In this document: in pieces, positions 34,830 through 42,522 of the stretch
How positions within the stretch are numbered: the stretch's first letter is position 1
Layout of the letters: each line of letters starts with the position of its first letter
Origin: Phenylobacterium kunshanense
GTDB lineage: Bacteria; Pseudomonadota; Alphaproteobacteria; Caulobacterales; Caulobacteraceae
DNA: 64,000 nucleotides
NCBI RefSeq assembly: GCF_003254525.1
Contig: NZ_QFYS01000004.1
Span: 1-64,000, forward strand
Reading direction: 5' to 3'
Program-made: the position numbers and the translations under genes
The notes under the pieces: generated by a model
Databases searched by the model: none
The model's input: only the letters and a program-made list of their open reading frames with translations
Told to the model about the DNA's origin: nothing

Positions 34830-35441
34830 ATGAGCGATGAGCCCATGCTGGCCAACCTTGCGGCGCGCATCCAGCTCCGCAAGGCGTCAATTCTCCTGGT
34901 CGAGCCCAATAGCCAGGGGATGAACGTGCTCAGCCAGGTGCTGATGGGCTTCGGCGCCACGGGCTTCGTGAAGGCCGAGAACTATGAGGAAGCGCGACAG
35001 GCCGTGAGGGGCGATCCCCTGGACCTGATCGTTTGCGAGGGCGCGCTGCAGCCCGATGAGCCGGACGGCTACGACTTCGTGTCCGAGTTGCGCCGGTCGG
35101 GCCTTCCGAACGCCATGGCGCCGGTGATCATCGTCACGTCCCATACCAGCCGTCGCAACGTGGCGCGGGCTCGCGACTGTGGCGCCCATTTCGTGGTGAT
35201 GAAGCCGTTGTCGCCGACGGTCCTGCTGGAACGCGTCCTGTGGATGGCCCAGGCCAATCGTCCTTTCGTAACCTGTGCGACCTACGCTGGTCCCGACCGA
35301 CGCTTCCAGAATCTGGGACCGCCCATGGGAGTGACCGGTCGCCGTTCTACCGATCTGACGGGCGAAATCGGAGCCGCCGTGGACCCCAATATGAGCCAGG
35401 ACGAGATCGACAACATCCTCCAGCCTCAGCGGAGAGCCTGA
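34830..35441 (+). CDS. Atypical response-regulator receiver protein
   Basis: The 203-aa product has a receiver-like fold (about residues 18-140), but the key phospho-acceptor is changed: the beta-3 position reads LIVCEGAL with E70 where an Asp is normal. The acidic pocket has E25 (LLVEPNS) in place of the usual DD. T103 and K125 (VMKPLS) are kept. It may be constitutively active-like or act as a stand-alone binding module. A C-terminal extension (about 60 aa) ends in a SQDEIDNIL motif. It overlaps the next gene by one base. Confidence 0.8.
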   Translation: MSDEPMLANLAARIQLRKASILLVEPNSQGMNVLSQVLMGFGATGFVKAENYEEARQAVRGDPLDLIVCEGALQPDEPDGYDFVSELRRSGLPNAMAPVIIVTSHTSRRNVARARDCGAHFVVMKPLSPTVLLERVLWMAQANRPFVTCATYAGPDRRFQNLGPPMGVTGRRSTDLTGEIGAAVDPNMSQDEIDNILQPQRRA

Positions 35442-35923
35442 TGAGCGCGGTCATCTACACCCGGGCTCCGAACCGCCTCGGAAAGCTGCTGTCGCAGCCA
35501 GGCGGCAAGCGCCGCGACCAGGCCATCGCCGACAGCGAGGCCGCTCTGGAGAAGATCCGTCCGGAACTTCTGGCGGAGATCGATGGCGCCCTGGCGCAGC
35601 TCGGCGATCTTGTCGGTCGGGCGGCGAAGGAGCTCGAGGTCCGGCCGGAGGTCTATACCCAGGCGCGCACGATCGTCGGGTTCGCCGGCCTGTGCGAGAA
35701 GCAGGCCCTCGGGACCGTGGCGTTCAGCCTCTGCGACCTGTGCGACCACTACATCGAGGCGGGCGTCTGGAACGCCACCGCGGTGGAAGCGCACCTCAAG
35801 ACCATGATCGTCTTTCGGACTGCGCCCTGGTCGGAAACCTCGCCTGAAGCCTCCGCCGTGCTTGAAGGGCTTCGCGAGATCGTCCGCCGCGCAGAGGAGC
35901 AGGCGGCGAAGGCGGCGGGCTGA
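35441..35923 (+). CDS. Possible CheE-like protein, 160 aa
   Basis: ATG at 35441 overlaps the preceding stop (TGATG), so this is translationally coupled to the atypical receiver. The product is all-helical, with an N-terminal basic start (YTRAPNRLGKLLSQPGGKRR) and a compact bundle; it resembles the small CheE-type proteins of Caulobacter chemotaxis clusters by general layout, which I could not verify. There is no H-box-like HPt signature. A partner for the receiver is likely. Confidence 0.6.
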   Translation: MSAVIYTRAPNRLGKLLSQPGGKRRDQAIADSEAALEKIRPELLAEIDGALAQLGDLVGRAAKELEVRPEVYTQARTIVGFAGLCEKQALGTVAFSLCDLCDHYIEAGVWNATAVEAHLKTMIVFRTAPWSETSPEASAVLEGLREIVRRAEEQAAKAAG

Positions 35924-35952
35924 GCTTGCGGCCGCGTGCGGGGTGACGAGGT

Positions 35953-36387
35953 CTACGCCTGCTCCAGCTTGCTGCGGAGCGAGCGGAGCAATTCCACCAG
36001 GGCGCGGAGATCCTCGCCCTCGTAATCCTGCAGCAACTCCCGGCTCAGCGCAGCGTCGATCTCGTCCATCTGCTCGATCAGCGGCAACGCCGCCGGCCGC
36101 AGGCTGATCAGATTGATGCGGCGGTCATCCTGCGAGGCGCACCGTTCCACCAGCCCTTGGGCCTCCAAGGCGTCGATCATCCGCACCAGCGTCGCCGGTT
36201 CGATGCCGGCCTGCTCCGCCAGCGCCTTCTGGCTGAGCCCCTGGCTGGCATGCCGGATCGCGTTCAGGACCGCCCACCGCGCCTGGCTCATCTCCAGGGA
36301 CCTGAGCCGCTCGTCCAGCCGCGTCCGCCATCGTCGCGCCACCACCGAGAGTTCTCGGCCCAAGGCGCGTCTTTTATCTCCGGTCAT
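35953..36387 (-). CDS. MarR family regulator
   Basis: The 144-aa product has the MarR winged helix: MSQARWAVLNAIRHASQGLSQ, recognition region GIEPATLVRMIDALEAQGLV and wing ASQDDRRINLISL. ATG at 36387 follows an AG-rich stretch (GGTGGACAGG); an upstream GTG start would add seven residues. An inverted repeat, CCTTGT/ACAAGG at 36449-36469, lies 62 bases upstream and is a natural operator. It converges with the CheE-like gene. The ligand is unknown. Confidence 0.88.
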   Translation of the reverse strand: MTGDKRRALGRELSVVARRWRTRLDERLRSLEMSQARWAVLNAIRHASQGLSQKALAEQAGIEPATLVRMIDALEAQGLVERCASQDDRRINLISLRPAALPLIEQMDEIDAALSRELLQDYEGEDLRALVELLRSLRSKLEQA

Positions 36388-36726
36388 CCTGTCCACCCCC
36401 CGAATCACGCGTCGGCCGTAAGTCGGCGTCGGTCAGGGTGTCGTTGATCCTTGTCAAATAAAAACAAGGTCATAGTTAACGGCAGTAGAGATCATTAGCT
36501 CTGCAATTATTGTGCGCTTTATGGTTAGCGCGGATACTGTCCTCAATCTATTCTTGTAGATTTTCCAGCCTCTCTTCTCGCGTTAACTATTAATTATGCC
36601 CTGAGGGCGGCTACTCGTATCAGAGATTCTCGTTTTCTCTGCGTAACACTTTGGGGGCCCTTCGGGGGTGTGCGTTTACGATGTCCGCAGCCCGAGAGGC
36701 CGCGGCATCGGACGAGGAGAAATTCC
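36388..36726. other. AT-rich intergenic region with operator-like repeats
   Basis: This 339-base gap holds no supported gene. About 36445-36610 is far richer in A and T than the rest of the window, with TTAACTATTAATTA-like stretches. It contains the MarR-type repeat (36449-36469) and GCGCT/AGCGC (near 36515-36535). It is probably the double promoter region for the MarR gene and the globin-coupled receptor; horizontal origin of this short stretch is possible but not shown. Confidence 0.6.
36449..36469. promoter_or_regulatory. Putative MarR operator
   Basis: CCTTGT (36449-36454) and ACAAGG (36464-36469) are perfectly inverted across nine AT-rich bases, close to the MarR consensus TTGT-N-ACAA. 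The position, 62 bases ahead of the MarR ATG, fits autoregulation. Confidence 0.6.
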
Positions 36727-38307
36727 ATGTCTGTCGCCGACTCGCTCGCTGAGCGTCTGGAATTCATGCAGCTCGACAATGCGGCGCGTGAGCGCATCCG
36801 AGCTGCGAGGGGCCCGGTCATGGATGCGCTTCCGGGCGCCCTCGACGCCTTCTACGACCAGGTCCGGCGAACGCCGGAGACAAGGCGCTTCTTCTCCAGC
36901 GACGCCCAGTTCGCCGGCGCCAAGAGTCGCCAGATCCACCATTGGGAGTTGATCTCCACGGGCCAGTTCGACGGCCGTTACGTCCAGGGCGTCACGACGG
37001 TAGGCGAGGTGCACGCCCGCATCGGCCTGGAACCGCGCTGGTACATCGGCGGCTACGCCCTGGTCCTGGAGAAGCTGCTGACCAGCCTCATCGAGGCGCG
37101 CTGGCCCCGCCGTTTCGGCAAGGCCGCCCCGGGCGGAGCCGCCGCCGCCGCCGAGGTGGGAGCCATCGTCAAGGCGACCCTGCTCGACATGGACTACGCC
37201 ATTTCGGTGTATCTCGATGCGGCCGAGGCGGCGCGCCAGAAGGCCGAGGCCGAGGTGCTGGCAGCCGAGCGCGCGACCGTGGCCGCCACGGTCGGCGCCG
37301 GACTCGCGGCCCTGGCCGAGGGCGACCTGACCTATCGGCTGCCTGCGACCATGCCGGCCGAGTACGGCAAGCTTCGCGACGATTTCAACGGCGCGGTCGC
37401 GCAGCTCCAGGAGGTCCTGCGCCTGGTGGCCGCCAACGTCGAGGGAATGCACGCCGGCGCTGGCGAGATCAGCCGCGCGGCCGACGATCTTTCCCGCCGC
37501 AGCGAGCAGCAGGCGGCCACGCTGGAGGAGACCGCCGCGGCCCTCGACGAGGTCACCGCCACGGTCACCCGCACCGCCGAGGGCGCGGCCCAGGCCAACG
37601 CCGCCGTCGCTGGCGCCCGCTCCGACGCCGAGCAGTCGGGAGTCGTCGTGCACGAAGCGGTGGACGCCATGACCGGCATCGAGGGGTCAGCCCGGGAGAT
37701 CGCCCAGATCATCGGCGTGATCGACGAGATAGCCTTCCAGACCAACCTGCTGGCGCTCAACGCCGGGGTGGAGGCCGCCCGGGCTGGCGACGCCGGAAAG
37801 GGCTTCGCTGTGGTCGCCTCCGAGGTCCGGGCCCTCGCCCAGCGGTCCGCCGAGGCTGCCAAGGAGATCAAGGCGCTCATCTCGGCGTCCTCGGCGCAGG
37901 TGGAGCAGGGCGTCGACCTGGTCGGACGGGCGGGGGAGGCGCTTCAGCGCATCGTCGGCCAGGTCGCGCAGATCAACGGCCTGGTCGCCGAGATCGCCGC
38001 CTCGGCCCGGGAACAGTCCACGGCGCTGGCCGAGGTCAACACGGCCATGAACCAGATGGACCAGATGACCCAGCAGAACGCGGCCATGGTCGAGGAGTCC
38101 ACCGCCGCCAGCCACACCCTCGCGCAGGAAGCGGCGGAGCTGTCGTCCCTGATCGCCCGTTTCCGGATCGAGGAGGGGCGGACCGCTGCGCCGGCTCCCG
38201 TCCGGGCGGCGGCGGCGGCCCGCCAGGCTCCCGTCCGCGCGATGGGCGGAGGCGGCGGCCAGGTCGTGCCCTTCGCGGCCGGCGCTTCAGAGTGGGAAGA
38301 CTTCTAG
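36727..38307 (+). CDS. Globin-coupled methyl-accepting chemoreceptor
   Basis: The 526-aa soluble receptor has an N-terminal globin-coupled sensor (about 10-160) with proximal H96 in GEVHARIG, then a HAMP-like segment ([13 protein letters not shown]), and a long MCP signalling domain whose hairpin tip reads [27 protein letters not shown]. There is no transmembrane helix, so it is cytosolic, sensing O2 through haem for aerotaxis. The tail is Ala-, Pro- and Gly-rich and ends EWEDF, like CheR-binding pentapeptides (NWETF-type). GAGGAG at 36715-36720 supports the start. A CheY gene follows 27 bases downstream. Confidence 0.93.
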   Translation: MSVADSLAERLEFMQLDNAARERIRAARGPVMDALPGALDAFYDQVRRTPETRRFFSSDAQFAGAKSRQIHHWELISTGQFDGRYVQGVTTVGEVHARIGLEPRWYIGGYALVLEKLLTSLIEARWPRRFGKAAPGGAAAAAEVGAIVKATLLDMDYAISVYLDAAEAARQKAEAEVLAAERATVAATVGAGLAALAEGDLTYRLPATMPAEYGKLRDDFNGAVAQLQEVLRLVAANVEGMHAGAGEISRAADDLSRRSEQQAATLEETAAALDEVTATVTRTAEGAAQANAAVAGARSDAEQSGVVVHEAVDAMTGIEGSAREIAQIIGVIDEIAFQTNLLALNAGVEAARAGDAGKGFAVVASEVRALAQRSAEAAKEIKALISASSAQVEQGVDLVGRAGEALQRIVGQVAQINGLVAEIAASAREQSTALAEVNTAMNQMDQMTQQNAAMVEESTAASHTLAQEAAELSSLIARFRIEEGRTAAPAPVRAAAAARQAPVRAMGGGGGQVVPFAAGASEWEDF

Positions 38308-38334
38308 CCGCCCCCCGCCGATCCGGAGCGCCGC

Positions 38335-38700
38335 ATGACCCGGCGAATCCTCACCGTCGACGATTCCCCGGCTACGCGCCGGATGCTGGGGTGCGTCCTG
38401 GAGGCCGCCGGATACGGCGTACTGGAGGCGGAGGACGGCGTCGCGGGTGTCGCCGTGCTGCGCCGCCAGCCCGTCGACCTGATCATCACCGATATCAACA
38501 TGCCCCGGCTCGACGGCTTCGGCCTGATCGCCCGCGTTCGCCGGGAGCTGCGCCTTCCGGCGACGCCCATACTGGTGCTGACGACCGAGGACGCGGCCGG
38601 CAAACGCCTCCGCGCCCGCAGGGCCGGCGCCAACGCCTGGATGCTGAAGCCCTTCGAGCCGGCGCGGCTGATCCACGCCCTGCATCATCTGGGCGTCTGA
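38335..38700 (+). CDS. CheY-like response regulator
   Basis: The 121-aa single-domain receiver has D9-D10 (TVDDS), phospho-acceptor D53 (ITDINMP), a Thr pair in LVLTTED (residues 80-84) and K104 (MLKPFEP). It has no output domain. It is probably in one transcript with the globin-coupled receptor and could be the CheY that answers it, although no kinase is next to it. ATG at 38335 follows AGCGC, a weak site, which fits coupling to the upstream gene. Confidence 0.92.
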   Translation: MTRRILTVDDSPATRRMLGCVLEAAGYGVLEAEDGVAGVAVLRRQPVDLIITDINMPRLDGFGLIARVRRELRLPATPILVLTTEDAAGKRLRARRAGANAWMLKPFEPARLIHALHHLGV

Positions 38701-38809
38701 GGCGTCCCGATCCGACACGCCGAAACTGGCCCGCGCCTTGCACCGTGGAGCACAGGAGCGTTCCACGACCCCATCTTGGGACGTTCCCCCGCCAACGACT
38801 TCCCTTAAG

Positions 38810-38850
38810 GGGCCGGCCGATCACCTCCTGGATCGTCCGGCCCTTTCTTT
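38810..38850 (+). terminator. Intrinsic terminator after the receptor-CheY unit
   Basis: GGGCCGG-C-CGATC (38810-38822) pairs with GATCG-T-CCGGCCC (38831-38843), with one mismatch, and runs into TTTCTTT. It ends the 36727-38700 transcript just before the convergent MDR-oxidoreductase stop at 38857, and the stem may serve both strands. Confidence 0.8.
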
Positions 38851-38856
38851 CGTCGG

Positions 38857-39999
38857 CTACAGCCCCTTGGCGGGGTTGATCAGGTATTTCGCGCCCGTAC
38901 CCTTGCGGTTGTAGGCCGTGATCACCTCGGGCTTCACGGCGTCGGCCAGCGAAATCTCGGCCGTGTAGTGGCTGGCGAATGTGGTCTTCAGCTCGTCGGC
39001 CACCCGCTTCCGCAGCCGCTGCGCGCCCTCGGCGCCGAGCTTAGCCAGGAACGGCGTCAGCAGCCAGCCGCCGACGCCCCACGCCATGCCGTAGTTGCGG
39101 GCCAACTCGCTGGGCCGCAGGTCCAGGCCGCCGTAAATGTAGACCTGCTTATGGGTGCTCGAGCCGTAGCGGCTGTAGGCGCCAGCCTTGCGGTTCAGCG
39201 CCGTCTCCATGGCGGTCAGGATCTGGCTGGCCAGCTTGCCGCCGCCGATGGCGTCGAACGCGAGCGTCGCGCCGGTCGCCTCGATCGCGTCGGTCAGCTC
39301 GGCCTGGAAGTTCGGCGAGGTCGAATCCACCACGTACTTCGCGCCGAGGTCGGTCAGGATCTTGGCCTGCTCGGCGCTGCGGACGATGTTCACCAGGGGC
39401 ACGCCGTCCTTCAGGCAGATCTTGTTGAGCATCTGGCCGAGGTTGGACGCCGCCGCGGTGTGGACCAGGGCCGTGTGCCCCTCGGCCCGCATGGTCTCCA
39501 CCATGCCCAGCGCGGTCAGCGGATTGACGAAGCAGGAGGCGCCGTCGGCCGCCGTCGCGCCCGCCGGCAACGGCAACACCTCCGCCGCTCGAACGGTGCG
39601 GTACTGGGCGTACATCGCCCCGCCCAGCAGGGCGACGGTCTTGCCCATCAGCGCCTGCGCCGCCGGGTCGCTCCCGGTCGCGATCACCACGCCGGCGCCC
39701 TCGTTGCCGACGGGCATCGCCTGGTCCAGTCGCGCCTTGAGCGCGGGGAGCACCTGCGGCGGCACACTGGCGGTGACGCTCGGCCGACCATCCTTGGTCT
39801 CTGCCTTCAGCGTCGACAGGTCGGCCGGCCCCAGCAACAGTCCCAGGTCCGAGGGATTGAGGGGGCTGGCTTCCACCCGCACCAGAACCTCGTCGGCGGC
39901 CAGCGGCGCGATCTTCACCTCGGCGAGCGAGATCTCCAGTTCGCCCGTGCTCTTGATCTCGGACCGCAGCTGCAGCCCAGACTCCGGTATTCCCGACAT
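38857..39999 (-). CDS. MDR superfamily oxidoreductase (quinone reductase-like)
   Basis: The 380-aa protein is a medium-chain dehydrogenase/reductase with an N-terminal GroES-like part (VLVRVEASPLNPSD) and a Rossmann domain (ALVHTAAASNLGQM, which replaces the classical GxGxxG by a looser loop). The zinc ligands of alcohol dehydrogenase are absent. It is closest to zinc-free quinone or enoyl reductases that use NADPH. ATG at 39999 follows GGAGGAA; extending upstream would lose that spacing. The substrate is unknown. Confidence 0.85.
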   Translation of the reverse strand: MSGIPESGLQLRSEIKSTGELEISLAEVKIAPLAADEVLVRVEASPLNPSDLGLLLGPADLSTLKAETKDGRPSVTASVPPQVLPALKARLDQAMPVGNEGAGVVIATGSDPAAQALMGKTVALLGGAMYAQYRTVRAAEVLPLPAGATAADGASCFVNPLTALGMVETMRAEGHTALVHTAAASNLGQMLNKICLKDGVPLVNIVRSAEQAKILTDLGAKYVVDSTSPNFQAELTDAIEATGATLAFDAIGGGKLASQILTAMETALNRKAGAYSRYGSSTHKQVYIYGGLDLRPSELARNYGMAWGVGGWLLTPFLAKLGAEGAQRLRKRVADELKTTFASHYTAEISLADAVKPEVITAYNRKGTGAKYLINPAKGL

Positions 40000-40098
40000 G
40001 CGCGCTTCCTCCAATTTACAGCGTCAGCGCTGGCACATGGCGGTTTGCGCGGGACTCGCCAAGCCTGGGGCGCCGAAAAGCGACCGCCCAAAGCAAGA

Positions 40099-40120
40099 AG
40101 GCGGCCCACAGGGGCCGCCT
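40099..40120 (-). terminator. Strong hairpin, minus-strand terminator
   Basis: AGGCGGCCC (40099-40107) pairs perfectly with GGGCCGCCT (40112-40120), giving a 9-bp GC-rich stem and ACAG loop. Read on the minus strand it is followed by TCTTGCTTT. On the plus strand the downstream side is CTCTGCCGCTTCTT. It sits 11 bases after the TGA of the 34-codon frame, a usual gene-to-terminator distance. Confidence 0.7.
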
Positions 40121-40131
40121 CTGCCGCTTCT

Positions 40132-40236
40132 TCAGTGTCCGCGCAGGATCGAGAGATCCTGGAAGCGCCGCGGGGCCCCACGCCCCGGCAGCCTCGCCCC
40201 GATACCGAGGTTTCGACCGCCGTTCACGAACGTCAT
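40132..40236 (-). CDS. Possible small protein, 34 aa (low confidence)
   Basis: The frame MTFVNGGRNLGIGARLPGRG, continuing to a GH end, closes with TGA 11 bases before a strong terminator. It is basic and lacks hydrophobic segments. A longer version of 80 codons starts at 40374. There is no good ribosome site, and the whole stretch may instead be a non-coding RNA. It is listed because the terminator implies a short transcript here. Confidence 0.3.
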   Translation of the reverse strand: MTFVNGGRNLGIGARLPGRGAPRRFQDLSILRGH

Positions 40237-40534
40237 CACCCAAACGGCGTTCGTCGACAAGTCTCCAGCGCAGGTGCGCGCCACGTTTTCCCGACCTTGT
40301 GACCGGCCCGCAACGCCCTGAAATGGCCCTATTCCGGACCCGCGGGGGCCACAGGCCACCCGTTCTATAGGCATCGTCGGCTGACCCGCATCCGGTCCGG
40401 ATCCTGAACAGCCCCCCCAGCCCCCCAGATCGGGCGCTAGGTCAGCCGGCGACCCTTCCAGGACATCTCCGTTGGCTTCGTTTTTCCTTCGAACGGGGAA
40501 AACGCTCGCGCGCGCGTGAGCAGCCGGCTACCGC

Positions 40535-41485
40535 ATGGCCATGCTGCGCGTCATCCTGCTCGCTGTTCTCTGTATCGCCTCGGCCTGGGGCGCCGTCGCC
40601 GTCGCCGCGGAAGTGGTGAGCCGGACGCACCGGCCGCGCGGCGAAATGATCGACATCGGAGACGGCCGACGCCTGCGCCTGGTCTGCGAGGGGCAGGCGA
40701 GCGGCCGCCCGGTCATATGGCTGGAGTCGGGAGCGTTCAGCGGCGCGGCGGACTGGGCGGCGGTGCAGCAGAAGCTGGCGGCCCAGGGCCTGCGGAGCTG
40801 CGCCTACGATAGGGCGGGCATGGGATACTCGGATCCAGGCCCCGCCCCCCGCGACGGCGACGTCATCGTCCGCGACCTGGAGGCGCTGATGGCGGCGTCA
40901 GGCGAGAAGGGGCCCTTCGTGCTGGTAGGGCATTCGATGGCCGGCCTCTACGTGCGCCAGTATGCGCTGCGCAATCCGGACCGGGTGGTGGGGCTGGTCC
41001 TGGTGGACGCCGTGACGCCCGAAATGATCGCGCTGCCCGGCGCGCAGCGGTTCGTCGACCGAATGAGCGGGATCGCGCGATTGGGCGCCGTCGCCGGCAG
41101 CCTGGGCCTGACCAAGCCGCTCTACTGGTGGGGGGACCGGATCGGGCTCCCGGCGGCCGGAAAGGCCGAGAAACGTCGCGGGTTCATCTCTGGCCGCCAG
41201 AGCCGGGCCGCCTACGCCGAGGTGAAAAGCTGGCGCGCGGCGGGCGAGCAGGCCTCGGCGGCAGGGGCGCTCAACCCCGACTGGCCGATCGCCGTGATCA
41301 CCGCCGGGCCGCCGTCGCCGCAGATGGACGCCTGGAACGCCGTCCGCCACGCCCCAGGGCGCGCGGCGCGGGATGGGATGGTCGAGAACGTCGACGACGC
41401 GAGCCACACCACGGTCCTCGGGCTGACCCATGGCGATCGGGTGGTCGCCGGCATCGACTTCGTCCTGCGCGCCCGCGGATACTGA
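40535..41485 (+). CDS. Alpha/beta hydrolase with N-terminal anchor
   Basis: The 316-aa protein has a hydrophobic N-terminus (residues 3-25, signal or anchor) and an alpha/beta hydrolase fold with the nucleophile S134 in GHSMAG. The lid region after residue 160 and the late D-x-H (near SHTTVLG) supply the triad. Export is likely, with activity on esters. The ATG at 40535 gives a two-Met start (MAML); the second could also serve. It lies in a stretch without clear operon partners. Confidence 0.85.
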   Translation: MAMLRVILLAVLCIASAWGAVAVAAEVVSRTHRPRGEMIDIGDGRRLRLVCEGQASGRPVIWLESGAFSGAADWAAVQQKLAAQGLRSCAYDRAGMGYSDPGPAPRDGDVIVRDLEALMAASGEKGPFVLVGHSMAGLYVRQYALRNPDRVVGLVLVDAVTPEMIALPGAQRFVDRMSGIARLGAVAGSLGLTKPLYWWGDRIGLPAAGKAEKRRGFISGRQSRAAYAEVKSWRAAGEQASAAGALNPDWPIAVITAGPPSPQMDAWNAVRHAPGRAARDGMVENVDDASHTTVLGLTHGDRVVAGIDFVLRARGY

Positions 41486-41550
41486 ATGCGCGCGAGGCAT
41501 CCACGGTGTCGCCCGACTCCGGGCGAGATCGCCGCAAATCCGGAGGTTGC

Positions 41551-42456
41551 GTGACCCGCCTGGTATTCGAAGACCTGACCGTCGAGCAGATGCACGGCAT
41601 GGCGGATGGCCTGCTGCGCGCCGGCCAGTACGACCTGGCCCAGAAGATGTACGGGGCGCTTCAGACGGTGACCGAGGGGCGCCGGGCGGACGTCCTTGTC
41701 CGAAAGGGAATCGCGGCCTCGCCGCACAAGCGCACGCCCATGCTTCTCGATGTGCTGGACGCCCTCGAGGCTTTTCGAGGGACGGCCTACGTCTCGAACG
41801 GTCTGGCGACCTGGAACAAGATCCTGCCGTTCTTCTACGATCCGGAGTTCGTCGCGCTCGCCGCGCGCCACGCCGGCCTGCTGCCGATCCCCAACTGGCA
41901 TTGGAACCTGCAGACCGTCGCCTGGGCGGTGCGCCAGGCCGAACACGTTCCCGGCGACTTCGTGGAACTGGGCGTGTTCAGGGGGCACACGACCCTGTTC
42001 ACGGCGGAATACGTCGGCTTCGGCGCCTGGCCGAAGACCTGGTGGCTCTATGACACCTTCGAAGGCATCCCGCAGGATCAGCTCGATGCGGGGTGGGACA
42101 AGGTGAACCAGGGGACCTATGGGGGCGGCGCATTCTCGTTCGAGGAAGTGCGCGATCGCTTCGCGGGCTTCGGCAACATCCGGGTGATCAAGGGACGGGT
42201 CCCCGAGATCCTGACCGAGGCGGCGCCGGAACGGATCGCCTTCCTGCACATGGACCTCAACAACGCCACCGCTGAGGTCGCCGCCCTGGACGCCCTGTTC
42301 GACCGCCTGTCGCCCGGCGGCGTCATTGTCTTCGACGACTACTGCTGGATGGCGTCGCGCGCGCAGCACGAGGCGGAAAAGGCGTGGTTCGCAGCGCGGG
42401 GGCTCGAGATCCTGCCGCTGCCGACCGGCCAGGGTGTCTTCGTGAAGGGGGCCTGA
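41551..42456 (+). CDS. TylF/MycF-like O-methyltransferase
   Basis: The 301-aa product contains the class I SAM-binding motif VELGVFRGHTT (about 139-149), the TylF-type loop WWLYDTFEGIPQ, the catalytic HMDLNNATAE region and DDY near the end. Such enzymes methylate sugar or polyketide hydroxyl groups with Mg2+. The GTG at 41551 follows CGGAGG at 41541-41546. An N-terminal helical extension of about 110 residues precedes the methyltransferase fold. No biosynthetic cluster is near; the substrate is open. Confidence 0.85.
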   Translation: MTRLVFEDLTVEQMHGMADGLLRAGQYDLAQKMYGALQTVTEGRRADVLVRKGIAASPHKRTPMLLDVLDALEAFRGTAYVSNGLATWNKILPFFYDPEFVALAARHAGLLPIPNWHWNLQTVAWAVRQAEHVPGDFVELGVFRGHTTLFTAEYVGFGAWPKTWWLYDTFEGIPQDQLDAGWDKVNQGTYGGGAFSFEEVRDRFAGFGNIRVIKGRVPEILTEAAPERIAFLHMDLNNATAEVAALDALFDRLSPGGVIVFDDYCWMASRAQHEAEKAWFAARGLEILPLPTGQGVFVKGA

Positions 42457-42522
42457 AGGTTGACGGCCGCAGCGGCAGCGGGCCACTAGCCTCCGACCAG
42501 CCAAGCCCCCGAGGAGCCTCTC

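Larger units (their letters stand above)
40000..40534. other. Intergenic region with a strong terminator on the minus strand
   Basis: This 535-base stretch has no strong gene. A minus-strand transcript could start near a TATAGA box (40368-40373 read on the minus strand), run through an 80-codon frame and end at the 40099-40120 hairpin, after which the minus strand reads TCTTGCTTT. Part of the frame, the last 34 codons (stop at 40132-40134, internal ATG at 40236), has composition that could be coding. The upstream 40380-40530 part shows only GC-rich unstructured sequence. Confidence 0.5.

Noticed and set aside
42457-42522. SAM riboswitch ahead of metY
   Set aside because: The 66-base leader shows no conserved SAM-II or SAM-I core and no fitting stem-loop.
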